Positions 1 to 10,109 of a stretch of DNA of 64,000 nucleotides are shown here, piece after piece. This stretch comes from Apricaphanius iberus (taxonomy: Eukaryota; Chordata; Actinopteri; Cyprinodontiformes; Aphaniidae): contig JAPXFQ010002398.1 in the NCBI GenBank assembly GCA_028564705.1, forward strand, positions 1,302,001-1,366,000. Direction: 5' to 3'. The position numbers and the translations under genes are program-made. How positions within the stretch are numbered: position 1 is the first letter of the stretch; each line of letters starts with the position of its first letter. The notes under the pieces were generated by a model. It had not been told where the DNA came from, made no database searches, and was given only the letters and a program-made list of their open reading frames with translations.

Positions 1-202
1 GCAATGGAAATCCATTTAAGAATTTAGGAATTAGGGAAATTGAAAATGTTTGGAACCTCAGCAGGCATAGGATACATCTCTAATTTTCTTTTATTAAACC
101 ACCCACATTCTAGAGACAACAGCAAAAGCTTCTTATGTGAGCTAAGAAAAATGGTTCAGTGTTGTCTTTCAAGAGGAAAATGAGTTTTGCTTGTTTAAAA
201 TA

Positions 203-206
<4 letters not shown>

Positions 207-248
<42 letters not shown>

Positions 249-250
249 TT
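207..250. repeat. (AT)n(AC)n microsatellite
   Basis: A run of TA dinucleotides passes directly into a run of CA dinucleotides. It lies about 40 bases before the splice acceptor of the UGT terminal exon. Confidence 0.95.
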
Positions 251-292
251 TTAAAAATTGATGGTTCACACTTTCCCCTAATCAATCCACAG

Positions 293-575
293 CTACAAAG
301 AAAATGCAATGCGACTTTCCAGAATCCATCATGACAGACCCATGAGTCCTCGGAACGAGGCAGTTTTCTGGATAGAGTTCACCATGAGAAACAAAGGAGC
401 AAAGCACCTGAGGGTCCAGGCCCATGACCTCACCTGGTACCAGTATCACAGCCTGGACGTCCTAACCTTCCTGCTCACTGTACTTCTGCTCTTCATCTTT
501 ATCCTCTTTAAGACCTGCAGCTTCTGTCTCCAAAGATGCTGCAGCAGAAAAACGACAAAGAGAAAAGCTGAATGA
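293..575 (+). CDS. UDP-glucuronosyltransferase, terminal exon of a gene cut by the window edge
   Basis: This is the last coding exon of a UGT2-type enzyme, which transfers glucuronic acid to lipophilic substrates in the ER lumen. The exon follows an AG acceptor at 291-292 and is 283 bp long, the same as exon 6 of the complete gene downstream. It encodes the conserved block around [15 protein letters not shown] and [20 protein letters not shown] hydrophobic membrane segment and a short Cys/Lys-rich cytosolic tail ending KRKAE follow, as in ER-anchored UGTs. Exons 1-5 must lie to the left of the window. Identity with the downstream exon 6 is high, so the two are tandem duplicates. The exon looks intact, but whether the gene is functional cannot be judged. 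Confidence 0.9.
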
Positions 576-791
576 GAGACTGGAGTGAGATTGAATTTGT
601 AGTGATCAAACTGCTGAACGAAAGGACATTTCATAACTGCTGAAATGACTTTTTGACATGTCAAAGAGGAAATCTAAAAAAAAAAATGAATGGACCTTTT
701 CCACAAAGTTTTACTTTAAATATTACTTTGGTTTTGTATCAATAGTACTGGGTGGTAGCCTGCAGGACTCAAAGTACGTGTGTAACTTTAA

Positions 792-797
792 AATAAA
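792..797 (+). other. Poly(A) signal AATAAA of the upstream UGT copy
   Basis: A canonical AATAAA lies about 215 bases after the stop codon of the upstream UGT terminal exon, in a suitable place for its 3' end. Confidence 0.5.
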
Positions 798-944
798 AGC
801 TGCAGGTTTATGATGGTACCCAACAAGATGACATGCCCTTTAGCTACAGTACATTTACAAATAATTCAAAACCTTTTGCATTTCAAAATATTTTGGGATT
901 AGAAAGATAATCAAATAAAATTTGAAAGAATCCATAATTTTCAA

Positions 945-1380
945 TTATACTATGGTCTGGGTGAATTCTCGATTCTGATTGGCTGGAGGGTGTACATTAA
1001 AAAGTGATATGTACACCTAGGAAAGGCGTCCCGTCAAACTGCCTGATGACAGTTCTAAATTATTGCGCTGGCTCAAATGGCAACGGAGTCTCAATGTTAT
1101 TTCCATCATCCTCTGGACACACACAAGCAGTAAGTAGTGTACTGGCCTTCTGAAATTATATTTTGTATCACGTAACGTAAAACCATCATCTTACTTCCCC
1201 TCACTGATAAATCGCTGCGGTCGGCTTGCTCTGGCTGCGTTGCTTGGCAACACCTGAATACGGGAGATATTAAATAGTTAGCTCGACTTATATAAAAAAA
1301 AACTCTCGATTTTAACTCTAAAACACATTAAAGTATTACTAATTGATTAAATATGTCTTTCGTAAGTGACCATGGTATAA
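945..1380. mobile_element. Short non-autonomous DNA transposon (MITE) with weak TIRs
   Basis: The ends read TTATACTATGGTC and, on the opposite strand, TTATACCATGGTC. This short inverted repeat encloses about 430 bp without coding capacity. TA dinucleotides at both ends would fit a Tc1/mariner-type target duplication. The class assignment is tentative. Confidence 0.5.
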
Positions 1381-1382
1381 GC

Positions 1383-1484
1383 GGGATAATGCCCTTCAAG
1401 GTGTCCATTATCAGAAAATAATGGACTTCACGCCTCTGCGTCGTCCATTTTCTGATAATGCACACCTCGTCGGGCATTATCCCT
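1383..1484. repeat. Foldback inverted repeat of about 40-bp arms
   Basis: The segment opening with GGGATAATGCCC and running through a CATTATCAGAAAAT block is repeated in inverted orientation at about 1444-1484. The result is a hairpin-forming element. It directly abuts the MITE to its left and may be part of the same composite insertion. Confidence 0.65.
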
Positions 1485-1529
1485 TACGTATTTAGCACCA
1501 TTCATGATTTCCTTAATTTCTACTGTAAG

Positions 1530-1850
1530 AGGGATACCGCTGCTCCTCCACATCAAGAGGAGCCAGTTAAGTGGCTCGGGCATCTGGTCAGAATGCCTTC
1601 TCGACGCCTCACTGGTCAGGCGTTCCAGGCGCGTCCAACTAGAAGGAGGCCCAAGGGAAGACCCAGGACTCGCTCGAGGGACAATGTCTCTTGGCTGGCC
1701 TGGGAATGCCTCGGGATTCCTCCCGAGGAGCTGGCCCAAGTGGCTGGGGAGAGTGAAGTCTGGGCCTCTCTGCTTAAGTTCCTGCCCCTGCAAGCCAACC
1801 CCGGATGCAGCGGAAGATGGATGGATGCAGCGGAAGATGGATGGATGCAA
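1530..1850 (+). mobile_element. 3' end of a non-LTR retrotransposon (LINE), 5'-truncated
   Basis: The conceptual + strand product contains WLGHLVRMPSRRL, RRPKGRPRTRSRD and LGIPPEELAQVAGESEVWAS, the C-terminal tail typical of fish LINE ORF2 proteins. It ends in duplicated GCGGAAGATGGATGGATG units, the usual 3' microsatellite tail of such insertions. No reverse transcriptase core remains, so this is a dead, 5'-truncated copy. The LINE clade (RTE-like or other) cannot be fixed from this piece. Confidence 0.75.
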
Positions 1851-3289
1851 GGGCGTCAGTTTATTTTTAAAATTGCTGGGAAGAATAATTATAAACTTTG
1901 ATGCCGTTTGAAGATTGCTGGGGACAGTTATTAAATATTTATTTACCCTCAAAGTATTAATCTATTTCATTTTGGATTACAATATGGACTACAGTGTATA
2001 AACATGGTGAAAATCACATCTTTATTTAATCAATACAAGTTAAAAGCCATAGGTTTAATTGTTTTCCTTTTTAAGCGTCACCAATAGATTCTTGGTTGGG
2101 AAGAATTGTTAAAATCCACACCGTAGCACAAAGAACAATGTTGGACATATGTACTCGCACCAGAAGAAAGCGCAATAATAAAACTGCTTTTACAACCCCA
2201 ACACAATTCTATGTGGAGAAACTTCAAATTTAACATAAAGTTGATAGTCCTGCAATAGGGCAGGTACCTGTGGGTAATTCGCATAAAGTTGTTTCAGGTG
2301 GAAAACAAATTTCATGGCTCCGGTAGGAAGTTTATTTAATGCGAGCAGACTGGGAGTGAGACAATATTGTTATGTTTTGTTTAAGAGTCCCAAAGAGAAA
2401 AATGTTCATATGATGTTTTGGTGGAGGGAGCAGGAGGGAATTTTTCCCGAAGTTGCGCTGATGACGCAATTCTGTCGCCATCGATCCATCCAGCACTTCC
2501 AGCAATTAAAAATCTGGGTAGGGACTGCGGACAGTGTTTGCTTTCTGCAAAGTGATTTTTGCACAATATAAATTTCAGTTACAGTATCAAAATAATGAAA
2601 GACTAATAATTTACTGCTCTATAATTTACTTTCAATAATGGATAAAGTTATTTTTCCTTTTTGATTTTTTTCCAACTTTGATGGAAACGTCCACTCCCTG
2701 GTTCTCCGTTCCTGTGTCGCAGAAGGGCATCTCTCTGGCAGCTTGATGCCGAGATAGCAAGATTTTTTCGCCTTTAGCGCAAAGTAGTTTTCTGGTCTGC
2801 TCTAGTCTCTAAACACATTTTGTCAACATTATCTTCGGGAGTCTTAAACAAGCAAAAAGGTTACATGAATCTCTTTTTTTCTGGCAACCCACCCACACTA
2901 AAAAAACCAGACCCATCAAATTTCATTTACAATGGTCCCTCATTCATTATTAAAATAACACGCAACAGGTGAAATCCGCAAAGTAGTCATCTCTATTTTT
3001 TACAATCATGTTTTAAAGCTGTAAAACCCCTCGCCACACACTTTTCCCACTTTTTTCAAAAACTTTTTTTTTTTTTTTTTTACGTTCAGTTTCCCATTTA
3101 GTACTTCATAAATGCAATCAAAATAAAGTTTCTAAACATAGTTCCAAATAGCATCACTGAACTTATGAAGGATTTTCTTTAAGAATAGTGCAACAGAATT
3201 TTCTGAACTGTGCACCAAACTTCTAAGCCTCATATCTGATTTACATACCACCATAAAATGCATTGTTCCCAGTATCTGACCATTCACAG
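1851..3289. other. Intergenic DNA, nothing recognised
   Basis: No coding exon, RNA gene or clear transposon end was found between the LINE tail and the first UGT exon relic. There is a poly-T run near 3063-3083. Confidence 0.5.
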
Positions 3290-3370
3290 CAAAGAGGCAG
3301 TTTTCTGGACCGAATTCACCATAGGAAACAAAAGAACAAAGTACTTGAGGTGGTCCAGGCCCATGAGTGT
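3290..3370 (+). pseudogene. Relic of UGT terminal exon (copy 1)
   Basis: About 80 bp align with the [23 protein letters not shown] region of the UGT terminal exon (compare 9471-9545). They carry base changes and a one-base insertion near the CTTGAGGTGG block that breaks the frame. The homology stops after the CCAGGCCCATGAG block. It is a decayed fragment with no intact splice context. Confidence 0.8.
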
Positions 3371-3885
3371 TTAATTCAGTTCAACATTTATGGAAACTGC
3401 CAGTTACTTTAATAGAACTTAGCGAATGAGGGAGTCAGCTCACTAGTCTTAGCATTAGCTAGGCTGGCAACAGCATAGATATTTCTAAGCTAGCCACCCA
3501 ATGGAATGCCTACTCCCTCTGCTGTCCATTAGCATGGATAGACTGGCAATAGCAGTATATAAAGTGGTGATAGCCTGTCTAAGCTGGTGACCCACTGGAT
3601 TGCCTTGTCCTTCTGCTACCCATCGGTCTTTGTCAAACACATGACCGGCTTAGCAACCACAACCCCCTGGCACCATCTAGAGTGTCAGAGTCTTAAGTAT
3701 CTAAGGGAAGCCGCAGTAGATCTATTGATGAAGCCGAAGTTTAAAGACGCACACTCAAGTCGATCATAAAATCCACACACAAAGCAATTGAAGCTTTCGT
3801 TGATGTTTAAACTCAACTATACCATCACACAATACACCTACAGTACCCAGTACGTCATCTGTCAAAGACCAAATAGCATGGATAG

Positions 3886-4110
3886 TCAAGATGAGGCAGT
3901 TTTCTGGACGGAGGTAATTGAGAAACAAAGGAGTGAAGACCCTGGGTGTCAAGGTCCCACTAGCTTACTGGTTCTTGAATCACAGCCTGAAAATCCTCCC
4001 GTTCCTCCCCACTGCAGTTCTGCTCCTCATCTTCATCCTTATCAAGTCCTGCATCTGATGTTTTCAGAGGTGCAGCGGCAGAAAACAGAGAAAAGCTGCG
4101 TAACACCAGA
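3886..4110 (+). pseudogene. Relic of UGT terminal exon (copy 2)
   Basis: This stretch aligns along most of the terminal UGT exon, from GAGGCAGTTTTCTGGA through the membrane segment to the AGAAAAGCTG tail (compare 361-575). It has lost the reading frame at several places, and the membrane segment is read in a wrong frame. Together with the relic at 3290 it shows that this locus has expanded and then lost UGT copies. Confidence 0.85.
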
Positions 4111-4462
4111 CTGACGGGACTTATGACAATGGCTTCCATTTGGGTTGTCTTTACAGCCCTTATTTGAGGCTGTATTGTGAAAATGTCTTGTCAAAAGGGT
4201 TAACGCAAGTTAGACTGATAAAGAAAGCTATAGCTAATTAAAGGTTAAGGTTGAGAAACACCTGAACCTAGAACACATTATCTGTACTCACTACTAGGTT
4301 TGGAGCCACAACCCTTTACCTACAACTGTTTCATGTGGTGAGCCTGTTATCTTTGTGTCGCACAAAAAGGACAGAGTCAGAGGTCATTTAGTTAATAAGT
4401 ATCTTTCAAGTGTACCTGTTGAAAAGACAGGAGCTTGTTTTTTTGCTATCTGCACATTCACC

Positions 4463-7400
4463 ATGGAGCTGCGTCTCTCGGTCTGCGTCCTGCTGCTACT
4501 TTGTGCCACAAGGAGCTCTAATGGAGGAAAGATTTTGGTGTGGTACACCGAGGCCAGCCACTGGATCAACATGAAGCCGGTACTGGAGACGCTGGTCGAC
4601 AGAGGACACCAGGTGACGGTCCTAACCCCGAGCGCATCGATGTTCATGAACAGCAGCGAACCCTCTCGCTTCCAGTATGAACCTTTTAACGTCTCCATCT
4701 CACTCGAGGCGTTGGAAGATATTCTAGAAGAGTATAATCACTTTTCTATGTATGAGATAGATTATATGAACTACTTTCAGATTTACATGAAATATATGGA
4801 CCTTATAAGGACTGACCTGCAAAATAACCTTAAGATGCTAGACGGTGTGGTCAAAGCAGACACTCTGATGAAGAAGTTGAAGAATGAAAAGTTTGACGTT
4901 CTTTTTGCTGATCCTCTCCTGCCTGGCAGTGATTTGACTGCAGATATTTTGGGCATCCCCCTGGTTTTCACGTTGCGTTTTTCCTTGGCTCATAACTGGG
5001 AGAGGATGTGCGGTCAGCTGCCTGCTCCACCTTCCTTTGTCCCTGGTGCTATGAGCAAACTCACAGACAAGATGGACTTCTCAGAGAGACTGTGGAACGT
5101 CCTTTTCTACGCTTTGCAGGACGTTGTAGTCGATGACGTTATGTGGAACATGTTAGATAAATACTACTCAGAAGTTAAAGGTGAGTAATTAAGCAAGGAT
5201 CGTCAAGTAAGATTATATTTATGGTGTACAGAAAGTTCTGAAATTGTTTTAGTTTGGTTTCAATAAAGTACTTCCATGTACAGTTTGTCACATAAAATAT
5301 TTCCAGGGACACCAACCAGTGCCTGTGAGTTAATGGGTAAGGCTGATATCTGGTTGATGAGGACCTACTGGGACTTTGATTTTCCTCGTCCATTCCTTCC
5401 CAACTTTAAATTCATTGGGGGGATTCACTGCAGACCAGCTAAACCTTTACCAAAGGTGGTCCTTTTTCTAACATTCACATATTGTCATTAAAAGCAGATT
5501 AGGAAAATGCAGTGACTATTAAACATTATGGATTTCCCAGGATATGGAAGAATTTGTGCAGAGCTCTGGAGAGGATGGTATCGTGATCTTTACATTGGGA
5601 TCCATGATTAAAAATGTGACTGCAGAGAAGGCAAACCTGATAGCTTCAGCCCTTGCTCAGCTTCCCCAAAAGGTTGGTAAAATTGTCAATTATTTTCTTC
5701 AAATTATCCTTTTCAAAGTCCGATCAAAAGTTTCTCAACTTCAGCCTAATTAGAAAGGTGCTAAAGCCAGGAAGTTTAAAGTATATTGCCAAATAATGAC
5801 TTCTCATTTTATTTATCTGGCCTAAAATCTAATTGAAAAATGAATTTGTATTTGTATAAGTGAGACTTATTGCAATACCTTCAGATTTAAAGTGCAACTC
5901 AATCCAAAAGCAACCTTTTTTGTTGATAAACTGTATAAATGAGTCTATAATAGCACCATCTACATGTCTGGTCATTATTTTATGCATTTTAGTGCAAATA
6001 TACATTTTTAACCAAAAACCGTTTAGTGCCCCGAGTGGTTAAACAATTACACTGCACTGCAAATCACTAGAATTAGAAACCTGCATTTCTGACGGCTCAG
6101 CTCGGGTTTCTAACGTAGACTGTGATTAGGGATGACAGCAGTCAAGCCGTGGTGGGGTATATAACGCGTGCGGTCTCGGCCACATCTCCGTAGCAATGTG
6201 CTATGAACTGCCTGCAGCACAATTGGCTCAAAACCTGGGCGCTACGTTTAGCAGGTGGTTACCCCTACTTGCTGACATTTGCTCATCTATGACAAAGGGA
6301 ATAACTGATATCAGTAAATGGTCTAAGTTCATTTTAATGCAATAATTGTGATGGTGTGAAAAGTTTTTAATTTTTTGCACATTCCTGAATTATTTTCTCA
6401 TCATCTTTGGATACTTTATACCTTGAGCATCTCACTGCAACACACATTTTCTGTTTCTGATAATTACGTACAGTGGCAGCATGTGCATCTGTCGAGGTAG
6501 AGTTGCACAAAATTACTCGAGCTAATCTATATTTAGCATTAGATTTGTCCAACAACGATGCACCCTTCAGAGACAGAGCTTATTCTATGCCGCCACAGGC
6601 TTGGCATCTGCTTCTGCCCCGGGCAGAGAACGAGATTTTATTAATTTCCCTCCGAAGCAATGGAGCTTGCGTTACTATGGCGCTCTCCATCTTTCTGGCC
6701 GTCTGTGACTGCACTGTTGCCTGTCAGTCACAGCCCAGCCCTTCATTCCCCCGCTTGTTCCCTGGTCCGCCAGGCAACGCCTCCTTTTGAGCAGTTTCTC
6801 AAAAAGAAATGTGGGCAGGGTTATTCTCTCGTAGGGGGGTGAGTTACTCTTTAAAATGATCTTTGTATCTTAAACATCGTCTTTCCTCTCGTTTAGGATT
6901 AGGGAGATAAAAAGGGGTTAGGTACCTTGTGTTTTCTTCATTAATCACAAGTATTGTCCGAAGGCATGGAACACTTTTCTCAGAGTAACCACAGAAAGTT
7001 TCACTGCAGGCCACTGATTTTACAAGTATGAATTTGATGTATTAGAAGCAAGTCTTCTAAACCTCCAACCTCAAAACATGAATTTTATTTACGTTTTTGT
7101 TGCCTCCTTTATCATGTCCAGGTATTGTGGCGATATAACGGGGACAAACCAAAAACGTTAGGTTCCAACACCAGGATTTATAGCTGGATCCCTCAGAACG
7201 ACCTGCTGGGTGAGTGAAATTCATCAAATTTCTACAGAAATGTTTCAGGAGCAGAAACAGTTAATGGAACATTTGAGCAGTACGACTGCCCATTTCATTC
7301 AGTGCAAACTCTAAAATTTGACAAATATTTTCGGCAGAAATGATATTGCCTGTGCTATAGATGAAAAGTTACTTTTTAAATAAAAATGAATAAAATCTTT

Positions 7401-9691
7401 GTTACCGTTTAATATTGTGAATGTCTAAGTATGTGGCTTTAATGTGTAGGATTTATTTTCTGTCAGGGTCAAGTACCTTAGTGGGAACAGGACAAAGATT
7501 TTTTTTTTTTTTCTCATTTGAGAACCACCCTAACCCATTGCTAAACCTCTCATTCTGTATATAGTGCACCATTTGACACTGGCTGCAATACCACAGTTAG
7601 CCTTTATCCGTCTGCGTAATGTTTGTTTGTATACGCTGATCTGGCTGTACAAGAATTGAACTTCTACTTGTGGGACAATAAAGGTCACTTCACTTCAAAA
7701 GCTATCATTCACAGATTCCCGTACAGTATTAACTTGTGTTCCACCTACTTGATTGTAGAAGACCTTATAATAAATTGGCTCGTTACTTAATTGAATAGCT
7801 CAGTGATCTTGATTAATATCTTCAATAATAAAAAAAACTAATTTCCAGTTGTTTTTTTGTATTTAATTAGGTCACCCTAAAGCAAGAGCTTTTATCACTC
7901 ATGGTGGAACAAATGGGATTTATGAGGCCATCTACCATGGTGTTCCCATGGTGGGGATCCCCATGTTTGCTGACCAGCCAGACAACATGGTGCACATGGA
8001 GGCCAAAGGAGCTGCACTCATTCAGAACCTAAACTTCATGTCAACCGAGAGCCTCAGAGATGCAATCAAGACGGTCATTAATGACAAATCGTAGGTTCCT
8101 TACCCCTGTGAATCAATGCACATTTTAAAAGATATCCAGAAATTATCCAATCATTTAATCTGAATGAATTCATAAGAGTATGGCTTTTAAACAAAAAAAA
8201 AAAAAAAATAGACAAGTGCATCATAATACAAATATCACGGTAAGGTGAATGCATTTTGGAAGTCAACTGAAAAAAAAACAGAATTCATTATCTAAATTCA
8301 ATACACACAAAGTGAGAAGTTTCGAACAATTTCTGTTCATTTTGGGGATTATTACAGCTAATAAAAATGTGATTACATAATTAAAAAAGGATTTAGCAAT
8401 ACAGAAATCTTGTCCTAATGTAAAGTACAACAGCATCAACTGATTACAACAGTATTAATGATGGAAGTTAAAAGATTTAACTCTCAGAAGAAGACATGTA
8501 GCCGAAGTGCGTTTTTTAGGTTAACTTTACCTAGCCATAATAATAAAGGCCTTTTAACTTTTTCAATTGAGAATGGCTAAGAGTTCTTTTTGATTCTACA
8601 CATTCACATTAGTTGCTATTGTATATTTTAAAGATACAAATATTCTAAATAACGCAGTGTACAATATGGCACACAGTTATTTACATTTGATTGGATGGAT
8701 TCTCACAATTGGGTAGCTTGTAATGATTTTTAAAATCTAGCAGGTGTCAGTAGACCAGGGATCCCCACCTCCAGGGCCGGTATCCTGCAGGTTTTAGTTA
8801 TTTCCCTGGTTCAACACACCAGAATCAAATAATGGCTCGTTAGCAGGCCTCTGCAGAACTTTGAAATGCTGAGGAGGAAGTTAGAGAATTTGAATCAGCT
8901 GTGTTGGAGCAGCGACACCTCTAAAACTGGTAGGACATCGGCCCTTGAGGATCCCTGCAGTAGACTAACACTGACATATCCACATAGTATCAATCAAGTT
9001 TGGGTGATGTGCCGCAACACTTTAGGTGGCCTCATCTACGAATAACTAGCAATTCCCATATAGTTTCTTGCCTTCCATTTCTGTCATTTCTCCTACGAAG
9101 CTGAAAATTGGGTTTTTAATTAGATGTAAGCCATTCAATTGAATAATAAATTATTCATCCAATCGTGAAAATAAGTGTTGTAGCTCATACATAACCAGCA
9201 AAATGAACAGAAATGTGTAAAATATAACCGTATGTAAAGAAATTTGCATCAGTTTCATATTTTTACGAGTTACTTAAATATTTAAACTTTTGATTATATG
9301 ATGTATTAAGATGCACATGTAAAATTTGGTAGGGGGGTTATAAACTTCCACTACTGTACTGTACTTTGCAAGTCCCTACAGAAGTGAAATATTGTTATTC
9401 ATCCACAGCTACAAAGAAAACATGATGCGACTGTCCAAAATCCACCACGACAGACCCATGAGTCCTCGAGACGAGGCAGTTTTCTGGATAGAGTTCACCA
9501 TGAGAAACAAAGGAGCAAAGCACCTGAGGGTCCAGGCCCATGAGCTCACCTGGTACCAGTACCACAGCCTGGATGTTCTAACTTTCTTCATTATTATAGA
9601 TCTGCTCCTCGTCTTCACACTCTTCAAGACCTGCAGCTTCTGTTTTCAAAGATGCTGCGGTAAAAAACTAACAAAGAGAAAAGCTGAATAA
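4463..9691 (+). CDS. UDP-glucuronosyltransferase, UGT2-like, complete six-exon gene
   Basis: The enzyme conjugates UDP-glucuronic acid to lipophilic hormones, bile compounds and xenobiotics in the ER lumen. Exons: 4463-5180, 5307-5455, 5541-5672, 7122-7209, 7871-8090 and 9409-9691. Phases join without a stop to give 529 residues, the usual UGT length, and exon sizes 149/132/88/220 match the vertebrate UGT2 pattern. The chosen ATG starts a signal peptide rich in Leu (residues 1-20); an upstream in-frame ATG at 4355 would bury it. The catalytic His is His33 (EASHW), and its Asp partner lies in FDVLFADP. The UGT signature runs from WIPQNDLLG over the exon 4/5 junction to [10 protein letters not shown]-terminal membrane helix and a basic tail ending KRKAE give type I ER topology. 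N-glycosylation sequons occur at NSS, NVS and NVT. UGT2 rather than UGT1 rests on the six-exon layout. Confidence 0.93.
5886..6855. mobile_element. Non-autonomous DNA transposon, long copy (family also at 29693)
   Basis: It sits in UGT intron 3. The left end reads TTTAAAGTGCAACTCA and the right end TGAGTTACTCTTTAAA, an imperfect terminal inverted repeat. Both outer portions align with the shorter element at 29693-30142, including the GATAAACTGTATAAATGAG block and the GGCAACGCCTCCTTTTGAG block. The central part is unique to this copy. No transposase was found. Confidence 0.7.
7560..7700 (+). repeat. 3' tail of an L2/CR1-type retroelement
   Basis: The text GAACTTCTACTTGTGGGACAATAAAGG followed by a short CACTT repeat resembles the 3' ends of fish L2/CR1 elements and the SINEs that use them. 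Only the tail is present. It lies in UGT intron 4. Confidence 0.4.
8756..8957. mobile_element. hAT-type MITE with perfect 8-bp target site duplication
   Basis: A 202-bp palindromic element begins CAGGGATCCCC and ends GAGGATCCCTG. The internal arms (TCCTGCAGGTTTTAG / CTAAAACTGGTAGGAC) are also inverted copies. It is flanked by the identical octamer CAGTAGAC at 8748-8755 and 8958-8965, the 8-bp duplication expected of hAT transposition. It lies in UGT intron 5. Confidence 0.9.
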
Positions 9692-10109
9692 CTTGATATG
9701 ATCTAGTACATGCATTTATCACCACTGTATGAGACTGGATTTCAGATTTGATGCTCAATCATAATACCTTGCAGCTGTACTAATTAGCAAGTCTCCACCT
9801 GAAGTCAATTTGATATTACAACAGACTCCTCATTGGTTGGTTGATTTAGAAAGGAAACAAAACACACAAATTTGATTGTATGCCTTTAATTGGGAACTAC
9901 TTGTAATAGCTCCATTTTGAGTGTCATAAATATTCATATAGACGTGGAAAATGGGCTTCAACTCAAACTTCCATTAACAGAAATTAAATCTGATCAAATT
10001 ACATAAAGATAAACAGCCCTTCATGTCTTTGAGCAGTGTCACACCATCAGACAACAATCAATTATATATATTGTGTTTCATTTATAATTAGTGGTTAATT
10101 AGTAGTTCC
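9692..10109. other. Convergent 3' interval between the UGT gene and REXO1
   Basis: The two genes end tail to tail 418 bp apart. Both 3' untranslated regions must lie or overlap here. I found no canonical AATAAA for either gene that I would assign with confidence. Confidence 0.5.
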
